This document shows, one piece after another, positions 39,003-49,594 of a stretch of DNA of 64,000 bases; position 1 is the stretch's first letter; every line of letters starts with the position of its first letter. Source of the DNA: Sanderia malayensis (taxonomy: Eukaryota > Cnidaria > Scyphozoa > Semaeostomeae > Pelagiidae); contig RQOL01000828.1 of the NCBI GenBank assembly GCA_013076295.1, positions 868,001 through 932,000 on the forward strand, in the 5' to 3' direction. Position numbers and translations under genes: made by a program. Under the pieces are notes generated by a model. The model saw only the letters and a program-made list of their open reading frames with translations. It ran no database searches and was not told where the DNA came from.

Positions 39003-40789
39003 TTCCAGTAAGCTAAGTCTGAAGGTAGGTAAGGGAGTACCTAACAAAAATAAATCGCAACATAAGGAGTGTCCGAGAGCTGTTACGGACTGCTGTGCAT
39101 GGCATTGACTAGGCCTACCTGACATTTGCGTGCGATGTTTTGTTAAAACAATTTGTATTGAGTTGGATTTGATTGAACATTGCAGCCAATTTTTTAACTC
39201 ATATTCATTAAAATCTGAGGTAATGTGCATTTAACGATTATCGTTAAATTCTGCTGCGAGTATGGGTTGAACAATTGGGCCGCAAAATTTTGTTGGCATT
39301 TTTTGGGATGCAATCTATAATAATCCCGGTACTTAAAATAGAACTTACTAGAAATCTTCTATTTAACCTGACTTGTATCTTAATAATTATTTTGTTGATG
39401 TTAGTTAGCGTTGTTTTAAACATTAACTTACATCACACTCCGAATGTTATTCAAAGTGATTCCACCTATTTCAATTAAGAAATAGCTTTTATGATGCGTG
39501 AATGCAGCTAGAGTACTAAAGACAAAATCTCTTAGGAACATCTCACAATGGAATAATTTATCACCACAAATAACTGAAAATAACATATTGTGCTTTGTTC
39601 AATTTTTGGCTTTGTTTCTGGTAACAACAATCAAAAATGTGAAGTTCGAAGCTTATTTGCCGATACTTCAGGTCATTATAAAATATGAAGCTTTCATTTG
39701 TAGCTACCACAATTTGGAGAAAGCAAATCCGAAAATAAAAACTTGCCTGGTACAATTTTGATAATCAAAACGTGCACCGTATTCCAGAAAACATCGATTA
39801 GTTGGATGCGACTCATAGCATGTCAAGTTTGTTATTGTGCATCTTCTGACTCATTTTTGCATCTTTAAACAATTTCTTGCGTCAAAATGTAAAAATGATT
39901 TTCAAACCTCCTTTTTTGTTGGGAACTCGATTTATAAATCCAGTAATGTAAACTTGATTTCGAAAGATATGGAAAGTATCTCCTCACCCACCACAATTTT
40001 TGTATACTCTAGAATTAAGCAGTTTTTTATGGGACTCTTGGCTTTCTTAAACAAATCTCCCGCAGTTTTCCTTATTTATCAGCAATCACTTATTAGAAAG
40101 ACTATGCGCCACATTTTCTAAAGATCTAAAATATTATGAATTTAAGCAAAAAAGCGGTAATAATTGTAATGAATAAGTAAATAGAGCTGACTCACCCATT
40201 TATAGCTAACTTGGAAGTGAAAATAGATTCTTCTTTACAATTATTCACAATTAACAATGTCAAGAGACCCCAAGGACGTTTTACGGCTTTTGTGCTCACA
40301 ATGATAGAAATGAATCATTTTTCAATAAATTATTGTGCATAGCTTTATGCACGATAATAATTCACATATAGTTTCACATATAGTGGCCATACCCACAAGA
40401 TGATTGGGCGTCATGAACGTTACCGCATGCGCTAGCTTCGTTTGTCAAAAAATATAACTTCCGTTATATTTTATATTACTCAGATAATTTGCAATAATAA
40501 TCAAAATAAAAAGTTAGCAAGGCTTATATTTTAACTTCGTCCTTATCAACAGTTTTTCCCCATGCTCATTGCAAAAATACATCTTACTAGCTCCCACTTT
40601 TCCAAAAATTAACTTATGAATGAAAGTTTTCTTTCGCCTTCTGAATGAGACTTCATTTAATCCAATCCATCCTACATACGGGCATTCAGTATAAATATTC
40701 AAAAATGATCGTTACATACCATCCCAAAAGGAGGTTGCAAAGCAAACCGTAAAGAGCAGCAAATAATAATTCTGTTGGTCAAATGCGAA
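39003..40789. other. Spacer upstream of KDZ gene
   Basis: AT-rich. Open frames at 39275-40121 lack splice support or domain signal. It includes a small palindrome at about 39233-39247 (TTTAACGAT/ATCGTTAAA). Confidence 0.45.
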
Positions 40790-40971
40790 CAGTAGCGTTG
40801 CGAGGGGGGCAAGGGGGCAGCCACCCCCCAATTCGCAGAAAGTTGGTCTCTGAGAAAAGTGCAAATCTGCAATAAATTTTGTAGGGGGTACGACAAAAAA
40901 ACAAGGCTTCATTTGCCAAAAAATTTGCCTGTTTCCCCCCCCCCAATCTCCACCCTCTGGCTACGCCACTG
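40790..40971. mobile_element. hAT-like MITE, 182 bp, with 8-bp target duplication
   Basis: Flanked by AATGCGAA at 40782-40789 and again at 40972-40979. The left end is CAGTAGCGTTGC and the right end, reverse complemented, is CAGTGGCGTAGC, so the terminal inverted repeats match at 10 of 12 bases. An 8-bp duplication with CAGTGGCG-type ends is characteristic of hAT elements. The interior has C/G runs and no coding capacity. Confidence 0.9.
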
Positions 40972-41866
40972 AATGCGAACTTGGTCAGATGATCATCATT
41001 ACTTTTGAATTGAAAAGTATAATAGGTTATATATAATAAAACAATTGACTTAAAAGCACTTACATATACTGGATCTTTAGTAAATCTGTATGAAGTTGAA
41101 CCAAAAGCAAAGTCGTTTCCACAATTCTTTATTTCTAACAAAGAAAAAGTTAAGCAGCAAATTGCATTAATAAGCAAGATATTTGCATAGTAAAACACGA
41201 AATTATGCTGTTAATCTTGAATTCTATTGTCAATTTTTACAATTTTCAACTCTGCCACTTTCACTTTCTCTTTATACAACTGACATCTCTTCAGTGCACA
41301 AGAGAGCTCTTCCCTACATCGTTTTACCAGCACATGCTTATCAATATAATATATCAGTCAATGTTTCTTGATAATAGATAGACAAGCGAGCGTAGCGAGC
41401 TAACCCACTGTACGTGGGTTGAAAGGAGCATGAGCATTAGCGAATCTTCAAAGCAACTGATTTTTATACGTTAAATTATTTCATCACGTGCTTATTAACA
41501 GTGGTCTTTTTAGGAATACGGGGACATAATTAAGTAATTTAAGTCAATCATTGAAACGAACCATCCTCATTATTCCAGGGAAATTTGCCACAAATGACGT
41601 CTCTATAAATAACATCAACGCAGCAGCATTGCATTGCTTGCCAGCTTCGTTGTGGTGTTATATTTTTCAATCACATGTTTCAAAGCAATCTTCCTTGAAA
41701 ACATTGATTTCCTCGGCTTTACTCTATTTCTTGACGTATCTGAGAAACACGGTAGCTTTCAGAATGTCTCACGATCTAAAGAACTGAAAATGTAACATAG
41801 GTGCGTTACGAGATTTACTGACCGGCTTACCGAGTTTACCGAGCAATTTCGTTGCTCAATTGATTA

Positions 41867-42039
41867 CAGTATACTCTCGGTAAGTGGAACCTGCACGGAA
41901 CCGAAAAAATGGTCCCACTTATCGAATGTTCCACTTATCCGAATTATAGGTTCGTTGACAAATCCAAGGGACCGGAGAAATTGGTTCCATTAAACAAAAG
42001 TTCCACTTATCCGGGGTTCCACTTATCGAGAGTAGACTG
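41867..42039. mobile_element. pogo-like Tc1/mariner MITE, 173 bp, TA target
   Basis: TA flanks at 41865-41866 and 42040-42041. About 25-bp inverted ends begin CAGT[A/C]TACTCTCG and continue into TAAGTGGAACC, with two mismatches. The interior carries four direct copies of a TTCCACTTATCSG-type motif, as in many subterminal transposase-binding arrays. No coding capacity. Confidence 0.88.
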
Positions 42040-42938
42040 TAATTACAAGACCAACTATACAAATATCACTCTCTCAACTATTGTAAATCATCCATTTCCT
42101 ATTTGTTGGGAATAGCCATTAAGCCAGCCAACACTGTCTCTTGAGAAAAGCTAACTTTCAATGAAGTTTACTCTCACATTCAGTGCAAAGAAGCTTAAGG
42201 CATGACATGCACCAAATACTTGCATCAAGAATGTTGCAGTTTCTGCAAATGGCAGCATTATCTGGGATGCAATCACTAATCAAACATATTATGTTGAAGT
42301 AAGCTTTCTCTGACTTAAGGCCAACTTTCATTCAATGTTTTCTTTATCATTTACCACTGTGTTTCTTTTTTCAAAGAAGGAAACTCTTTTCCTTAGTTCC
42401 ACAATAACCTTCCATGAACAGTTTGAGATAGGAATATTTAAAATTTAAGCATTTGTAAGCCTAAACACTAGACATCAAGACAAAATAAAATGCTACATCA
42501 ATGATTTGCCATGAATACCCTGACATGCAATTGTGCATTGAGCTTGATGTTGCTACAAGAAATTCACTTGATATCAGGAAGAAGAGCTGGTAGTCTATCA
42601 ATGTTTGCACTTAATTGCAGCATGAGAATAGAAAAACCCAATTTTGGTGTTACTCATAGTTTCATGTTCAAAGCAACCATCAATGTGAAATTTAACAAAT
42701 TAAATCAATACAAAAATGTATTATAAAGTATGTATTTGCCTATAGATGGAATATTCAATGTGCTCCGGGCACTTCATCAAAATTATCACTATAACTTGCA
42801 TCAGAGCCTGCTTAAAAATGTCAAAACACGTTTATCACTCAATTAAAATTAAAACGATTTTGCTTCCTATTATTATTATGTTTATGTATCTAAGCTTATT
42901 AGAAATTAAATTTGGTGTAATTATACCATTAGATTCTT
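42040..42938. other. Spacer
   Basis: No supported gene. Open frames at 42511-42726 and 42746-42967 show no domain signal. Confidence 0.45.
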
Positions 42939-43250
42939 TTATCCCAGTAGCCTTTCCACGTCTGTAAACCCTTGCAGGATTTTCCCATTGTAATGTCTAA
43001 TTTCAACATCTCTATTAAACCTCAATGAACGTGGGATTTCTTCTTCAGTTCTTCGTTTCGTTTTTTGTGCAGGAGGTAAAGCATTATTTGCCCATTCATC
43101 CAGCTCTTGGAAAAAGCCAAAATGCTTGAACTTCTTCAAGAATGTTCTATTATTTAAATGCGAATCCTATAATTTACAACTCTACATAAAAATCATTTAA
43201 TACTACCTACAATACAATGTACAATTCGCAACTAGGCCAATCGCCGCCAT
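42939..43250 (-). CDS. Small two-exon gene, 83-residue basic protein of unknown function
   Basis: Exon 1 is 43207-43250 (ATG 43248-43250, sequence MAAIGLVANCTLYC) with donor TAG|GTAGTA. Exon 2 is 42939-43146 after acceptor AATAATAG, in frame, with stop TAA at 42939-42941. The product is 83 residues: a short mildly hydrophobic N-terminus followed by a Lys/Arg/Glu-rich body (FLKKFKHFGFFQELDEW, RRTEEEIPRSLRF, HYNGKILQG). The short N-terminus without acidic residues could suit a mitochondrial protein, but this is a guess. No family recognised. The clean frame, codon pattern and normal splice sites favour a real gene over chance. Confidence 0.5.
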
Positions 43251-43338
43251 TACAAAAACAACAGAAGAAGAAGAATCTGTGCAACCACCCAACATACTAT
43301 GTACTTCATGTAAAAAGGGCACTCTATAACACGTATAC

Positions 43339-43365
43339 CAGATATGAACACAACGTTCATATCTG
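43339..43365. repeat. Short perfect hairpin
   Basis: Arms CAGATATGAAC (43339-43349) and GTTCATATCTG (43355-43365), loop ACAAC. It lies in the upstream flank of the small gene. Role unknown. Confidence 0.7.
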
Positions 43366-43499
43366 ATTGCAGAGTGCATATGGTCATTATGTTAATTTCT
43401 GTTTATCTGTGTATGCAAAATACTTTACTGGAACAACTAAACCAATTTCCCGTTTATTTTCCCAGTAACAACGTCAATTTTTGTGCCATATTTCAGATA

Positions 43500-43613
43500 G
43501 TTTTATAAGCCCCCTCCCCTCCCTCGAATAAGCCCCCCCCCCCGAATTAGCCGCCCTCTGAAAATGTCAAAAATAAATAAGCCCCCAGGGGGCTAATTCG
43601 AGAATTTACGGTA
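43500..43613. repeat. C-rich dispersed repeat (AAGCCCCC type)
   Basis: Contains GAATAAGCCCCC, a run of Cs and GGGGGCTAATTCGAGAA. A related block lies near 55725-55770 (CCCCCGAATAAGCCC, then GAGCTAATTCG). It abuts the GPCR fragment directly, so its insertion or a deletion may have truncated that fragment. Confidence 0.55.
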
Positions 43614-43731
43614 TGTTTATTTTCGCACCACAGCATCTGTGAAAAGTTCTGCCATAGTTTCAGCATACATCTACATCAGTATAACAACATCTATCATGAC
43701 GACGATATTCACCTCTCTGATCCTCTACATC
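43614..43731 (+). pseudogene. GPCR fragment, N-terminus and TM1 only
   Basis: Nearly identical to 46875-46990 in the second GPCR copy (SVKSSAIVSAYI, then TSIMTTIF). Homology starts abruptly at 43614 next to the C-rich repeat and stops near 43731, after LILYIF. Only the first membrane helix remains, with a small in-frame insertion (three extra residues after AYI). Confidence 0.85.
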
Positions 43732-43995
43732 TTCGTCGACGTCTACGTCTGTATATTTAGAACAAAAGTATTGGCAAATCACAAGGATGGCTACATCAAA
43801 AAAAATACACCTGCTCATTTCGTGGGAGGTTCGTTGCCTTGTTTAGCTATTGAAACTGTGAAATTCGCCTACTATCGCAAAATACTGCAAAGTAGCTAAA
43901 ACAGTACAGTAAAAGATTCTACATCTTCCTCTGTGCTTCCAAGTTTTTTTATTGGAATATTTCATGGTTTGAAATGCAGATTTTGAAGATATTCG

Positions 43996-44916
43996 ATGAA
44001 GATGAATGACACAAACACATCACTTACATGTTTCGGTTTGCAATACATCGATTTTCGCATTACAACATCTGTGAAAAGTTCTGCCATAATTTCAGCATAC
44101 ATCAGTGTGACAACATCTATCATGACAACAATATTCAGCTCTCTGATCCTCTACATCTTGGCAAAGAACAGTGAACTGCAAAAACCAACAAATCTTCTTA
44201 TCGGTATGCTATGCTTATCCGATTTGCTCAATGGCTTGATCGCACAGCCAATGCACACTATCAAACGAATTCAAGATCTCAGGAATATTCACATGTGCAA
44301 TTTTAAAATATGGTCGGCTATTCTTGCATACTTTTTCACCGGTATATCAGGTATGCACATGATAATCATCAGTATTCATAGATTCATCTGCATTTCTTAC
44401 CTCACAATTCCCAACGTGGTGCACGAGAATTCTTTCATGAAATTCAAGGTGGCTTTTTCACTTGTGTGGATATCCTGGGCTCTATTGATCGGCCTTTCAT
44501 CCGTAAAGATTGTCTCTAGATTCATTTTAAACATCATCTGCACGTCTATAGTGATTGCCAGTGCTATCATCGTTATATGCAGCTACATAAGAGTAAAAGG
44601 TGTTTACAAAGTCTTTCCTGAGATGAATTCAGCCTTGAGCCAACAGACTCTGGAGAGAAGACGACAACGAAACCTTTATCAATTAAAAACAAATCTCTTC
44701 ATACTGCTGTCGTTTATCATTAGCTATGTGCCGAGAGTTGCTTGTTTTGCCTATGAGAAATTGGATGAGGATGCCAGTTTTTCAGCCAGGTATGTTTGTG
44801 GAAGGCTTGCTAATGCAGTCACGCATATTAATATCATGCTTCATCCGATTATTTACGGCTGGAGGGTCACATCTTTTAGAAATAAAATCACGGGCATTCT
44901 AGCAAAGTTTCGATGA
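43996..44916 (+). CDS. Class A (rhodopsin-like) GPCR, single exon, 306 residues
   Basis: Seven hydrophobic segments. The short N-terminus has a likely N-glycosylation site (NTS). TM1 ends LILYILAKN; TM2 is NLLIGMLCLSDLLNGL with the conserved Asp; TM3 ends IISIHRFICI in place of the usual DRY; the third intracellular loop is short and basic (ERRRQRNLYQLKTN); TM7 is NIMLHPIIYGWR in place of NPxxY; the C-tail is short. The intronless frame and sequence style resemble the large adenosine/melanocortin-like receptor expansions of cnidarians; the ligand is unknown. It is the only intact member of a local cluster: a fragment lies upstream and a pseudogenised copy downstream. The nearby Met at 44002 (MNDTNTS) could be the true start. 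Confidence 0.85.
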   Translation: MKMNDTNTSLTCFGLQYIDFRITTSVKSSAIISAYISVTTSIMTTIFSSLILYILAKNSELQKPTNLLIGMLCLSDLLNGLIAQPMHTIKRIQDLRNIHMCNFKIWSAILAYFFTGISGMHMIIISIHRFICISYLTIPNVVHENSFMKFKVAFSLVWISWALLIGLSSVKIVSRFILNIICTSIVIASAIIVICSYIRVKGVYKVFPEMNSALSQQTLERRRQRNLYQLKTNLFILLSFIISYVPRVACFAYEKLDEDASFSARYVCGRLANAVTHINIMLHPIIYGWRVTSFRNKITGILAKFR

Positions 44917-46365
44917 TAACAAAATGCATGTTTATAGAAAACAAGAAAAGTTAAGGTATGAACAAGTTAAAACCGTGGAGAACTTCAAATTTCTATAACT
45001 CTTTCTTGTCAATGCCCTCTCTGATAATTGTTTTCTCTGAATTCATTAACCAAACAATAAGTCCCTAGAAATGTCACATTAACAAAAAAGCACATACATG
45101 TTCATTCATTAGAGACAAAAACTCCTTACTGTGATAATGAACTCAAATGCACTGGTCCACCTTGAATTGCTGTTATCACTGTTGATGGCATCAAAACTTC
45201 TCCGTTGGAAATGGCAAAAAACCTGATCATGAACCTGAAAATGAATAAATAGGTTATTAAAATATTGTAGAAAAATGGTAACAAGATCAGCAGAATGTCA
45301 AACAACTAATTGAGGATAACGAACGCGTTCAGTTGACTTGGTAATACCTCTGAACTTATAATTTTAATTAAATACGACATGCAACTAAATGTGTTGGTTA
45401 GTTAAAATTTCTTGACATCCTCAATAAAAGTTTTAGGATCTGATTATTATATCACGGCTTTGAAAAATAACTTAGTCAAATCTCATTAAAGTATTCAGAA
45501 AGTTATTTGCTTCTTGTCTGTGATAAATAATAAAATATGTACCTTATTTATACCTATAATAATTGCTACAGATTTCATAATAGATAATTCGATAAAATTA
45601 TATTGGACGGCGGAATCCCAATGTAACAAATCTTTCATTTTATTTGTAGTTTGATTAACGTACCCAGGGCTTATTACTTCGTAAAACAATTTAACGGTTA
45701 AGATATTTATTCCCAAGTTTGACCAATATAGCTGCGGAGATATTGGTCAAAATAAGAATTCATTAATTTGATTCAAATGACATGACATAACATATGCGGA
45801 GCAATATCACCTTCTATCGTTATTATTATTATTATAATTACTATTATCATTGTTGTTGTTATTATTATCATAATTATTTGAAGACTGTCTTGTTGTTTTA
45901 TCGTTACTATTGTCATGCGTTAAAGGTTCTTGTGTAGGTTTAAAGGTTTCTTCAGTTGATATCTGTTCAATATGGCTCTTTACTTCCTCAGCTATTGCGT
46001 TAAACATTTGTAACTCTTCTAATGACGGGAAAACAACCAGCTGAGTTGTACATTACGTCACGAACTGTCTGCATAAGTCGTGTGTGTTGTCTCAAAAGTG
46101 ACCAGCTTGCCATCGGAGTCCCGACCGACATGGCTCTCAGTTGATGATTTGACCTGCATCAAAGATACACAAATACTAATTACAACCCTGTACAATTCCA
46201 ACTTATGTTGTTCAAGTTTTTACGAAGTTCTCAAACGAAAATTCAGCTAATGATCCAACCCTTGAAACAAAACCTCGATACTTTGTATATTGTCATGGCC
46301 TCTCAACGGAATACGAACAAGTTAACAATAGCATTGGTTGTGAGCAATATTCATTATGTCAAAGA
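44865..46365. repeat. Segmental duplication, copy A
   Basis: Nearly identical to 49595-51722, running from the end of the GPCR coding region, through noncoding DNA, into the last EDEM3 exon and its upstream intron. By eye it differs at only a few bases per hundred. Relative to copy B it lacks about 626 bp (50788-51413). Confidence 0.92.
45807..46152 (-). pseudogene. Truncated duplicate of the last EDEM3 exon
   Basis: Matches the 3' end and the extreme 5' end of the EDEM3 terminal exon at 50536-51511, but the middle 626 bp are deleted with the junction near 46059. The deletion is not a multiple of three, so the frame is broken. The Asn-rich end (after [14 protein letters not shown]) and stop are preserved. 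No other EDEM3 exon lies next to it, so it cannot make the enzyme. Confidence 0.9.
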
Positions 46366-47218
46366 AGGTGGGGCAGCTGTGGTGAATGGCAATCGTGTAA
46401 ACTTTCGAGATGGCAAATGCAAGTACTTTGTAAGATAAGATATTCATTGTCGGACAGCCTAAATTCACTTTATATTTAAGACATAGATTGTCATTGATCT
46501 GGAAATAATTGATAACTAAAATTCGTTGCGAATTTTTATTCGCGATAGCTAGAATTTTCCCTTCACTTGAAGCAAATTTTGCTCGACAAAGCGAATATTT
46601 CGAGATAAGATGACAGAGTTCGAGATAGCAATCTTCGACTGTCACAAAGAATTATTCCGTCATGGTGTCTCCGCTGCACCTCATGTGCGAGTTTTTACCT
46701 CGTGAAAAGATAACGCGTTCGCATAATAATTACAGCAAGCATGAAATAGAATGACCCATGAAAAAGAGGAACATAAAGCAAATTCACACACTTGGAGGTA
46801 CATGAACTCAGGGAACATTTGTTGACAATGACCGAAACAAACACATCACTCACATGCATTGGCATGGGACATTATGTTTATTTTCGCACCACAGCATCTG
46901 TGAAAAGTTCTGCCATAGTTTCAGCATACATCAGTGTAACAACATCTATCATGACAACAATATTCAGCTCTCTGATCCTCTACATCTTGGCAAAGAACAG
47001 TGAACTGCAAAAGCCAACAAATCTTCTTATCGGTATGCTATGCGTATCCGATTTGCTCAATGGCTTGATCGCACAGCCACTAAATCCATCCTGCGAATCC
47101 AAGACTTCAGCAATATTCACAAGTGCAATTTTAAAGTAGGCACGACAACAGTGGTATATTTTGTTACCGGTTTATCATGTATTCACATCTTAATCATCAG
47201 CATACATAGATTCATCTG

Positions 47219-49111
47219 AGGATCGTTTAGGGGTTCAGGGGAACCGGAGAAAATGCAAAATGTATCAAGGGAACAAGGGAACAGGACGAAAATTAAAAAG
47301 GAGCAAGGGAACTTCGAGTCTTGTTCAGGGATCAGGGAAATTTTTTTCCACAGAAAGTTTCTCAAGAATTATGTTTGTGAGTAAGTAGAAAACTCAATGA
47401 TATAAAGCGCCGAAAACTGAGCTAAAATGAAATCGAGGCTTATTGTTACTCCCGCAGCATGAAGCGGAAGGGTATGTTTCCTTTCTGCACACTTCCGCTT
47501 GAAAACGTTTCAGTTTTTCAGGAAGTTCATTTGCCAAGTTCATTCCATGTGAGATAAATCGTCTGACCTGCAGTTGTTTAAAGAGTTGAAAATGGACCAG
47601 ACAGCGTTTGCTACAAATATATTGTATGTTATAGACTCAGCAGCAAGGAAACTAAAAATCGTTGTCTCTCCAAAGGGATTGATTAATTAAAATTATCTAA
47701 CCTATCTAGACAAATTTTGTATGTTATTTGGAATACACAGAAAGAATACAAAGCCGGTAATCCTATTGATTAATGAAGTTATCAAAGGACTGGAAGAAGT
47801 CTACGATTTTGATAAAAAATGTGTCAACGATGTGAAAAAATTTTATAACATGAAGGACGAAGAACTTACACAAGGCCCTCACCTCAAGGTACTGTCTCGA
47901 CAGTAGTAATCAAAGACGAAGAAAGAATGATAATGGGATTGAAAAACCTTCTCCTAGCATTTGCAGATATCTGTCCAAGTCTCATTGAAAAATTTGATGC
48001 GAGATCTATTTTGACGCTTTGTGTGGAAAATGTTTTTTCTGAAATTCGATCGGGAGGACTAGATATGCCACTTCAGCTAGACTTTGATAGGAAATTTCCC
48101 AAAGCTGTTCGAGAAAGGTTGAAGCGTCAATGTCAATGCTCCTTCAACTACTTTACGCACGTGGACACATACTACCCTAAAATTACATCGCTTGTTCCGT
48201 TTAAAAGTTTGCCAAAGCCTCCTAAATTCAAAACAGTGCACCTATCGAACGAGAAGATTGAAGCCATGAGAAACTGGAGAGCAGAGCATGGACAAAGTGT
48301 TCATCAAAAAACAGTTACAAATCTCTCAACGAAAGACAACCCCGGAACGCTGCCAGTTAATCTTTATCAAGGGAAAAAAACTACTTTGAAGTCAGTTGAT
48401 TTACACAAATTTCACAAAGCATGCAACGGAAACAATCCACAGTTCAATTATCTGCTCTTTACGAGGCTCAAAATGTTGTTTGCATGAAAGCTAAGAGATT
48501 GAAGCTTTGTAAACTATTGGACAGCGTAACGCTTTTCAACGGTGGCATAGGATCACCCAACAAAGCAAAGGGGATTCATTTTAAGAGAGATCCATTTACT
48601 TCAAACACATTTTATAAAGGAGACGAGTTAGTTATTTCTACTGAGGATATTATATGTCGTGTCGAGGAGATTTCATATTCAAAAGATCAATTAGAATTTA
48701 CAATCGAAGAAGAGGCTTATTATAACCTCCTAGCACATATCTTAGAATATAGAGATCAAGCAAGTACAGATGAAATACTAGAGGATGAGGAAAAAGCACA
48801 AATGCAAAAGACGAGACGCTCATCTAGGAAAAGTAAAAGAACATTCCAGGATTTTGTACAGTACGACAACGAATCAGAATGATGTTTTTAAGATGTAATA
48901 TATTCAGTTATCTATTTTCTCCCATTTTAAAGTTCTTTTGCAAGTCGCAGAAACGTCAAAAATTTGTATAGTTTGAATATCGGCTGACATCAATCGGAAA
49001 ATAATATGCCAACAAAACTCAGGGGAACAAGGGCATTTTCTCAAGGGAACAGGGGAAAAAGCGGAAATTTAACAGGGAACAAGGGAACATGTACCCCCCC
49101 TAAACGACCCT
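47219..49111 (+). mobile_element. DNA transposon insertion, 1,893 bp, family not assigned
   Basis: Inserted in the GPCR copy. Flanks are TTCATCTG (47211-47218) and CTCATCTG (49112-49119), an 8-bp target duplication with one later change, or 7 bp perfect. Terminal inverted repeats AGGATCGTTTAGGGG on the left and AGGGTCGTTTAGGGG on the right (reverse complement) match at 14 of 15 bases. Both ends carry several subterminal GGGAACAAGGG motifs in the same orientation. The interior holds a degraded transposase-like reading frame. Target size suits hAT, P or KDZ-like elements; the ends match none that I can name. Confidence 0.9.
47721..48882 (+). pseudogene. Degraded transposase-like frame inside the transposon
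   Basis: Three open stretches follow each other in three different frames (47721-47906, 47927-48487, 48421-48882), consistent with two single-base indels near 47890 and 48420. The middle part has a segment typical of transposase C-termini (LTLCVENVFSEIRSGG, then CQCSFNYFTHVDTYYPK). The last part ends in a basic stretch (RRSSRKSKR), perhaps a nuclear localisation signal, and acidic residues. The N-terminal catalytic part is missing or unrecognised, so this copy is probably non-autonomous. Confidence 0.6.
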
Positions 49112-49594
49112 CTCATCTGCACTTCTCATCTCACACAACCCAACGCATTGCAGCAAGATTCTTTCACGAAATTCAAAGTGGCCCTTCCACCTGTATGGAT
49201 ATCCTGGGCTCTATTGGTGAGTCTTTCATCCGTAAAGATTGTCTCTAGATCCATTTTAAACATCATCCGCACGTCTATGGTAATAAGCAGTCTTGTCATC
49301 GTTATATGCAGCTACATTAGAGTAAGACGTGTTTACAAAATCTCTCCTGTGACTAATTCAGCCTTTAGCCAACAGACTCTGGAGAGAAGACGACAACGAA
49401 ACCTTTATCAATTGAAAACAAATCTGTTCATAATGCTGTCGTTTATCATTAGCCATTTGCCGAAAGTTGCTTGTTTTGCGTGCGAAAAATTGAGTGCCAA
49501 TCCTAGTTTTTCAGTCATTTATAGTTGTTCAATGTTCGCTTTGGCAGTGACGCATATTAATATCATGCTTCATCCGATTATTTACGGCTGGAGG

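Noticed and set aside
39275..40121. Series of plus-strand frames
   Set aside because: No splice signals joining them, no domains, AT-rich composition.
40699..41198. Minus-strand frames at 40.7-41.2 kb
   Set aside because: They run through the hAT-like MITE and its C/G runs; not genes.
41909..42115. 68-residue plus-strand frame
   Set aside because: Lies within and beyond the pogo-like MITE and reads its direct repeats.
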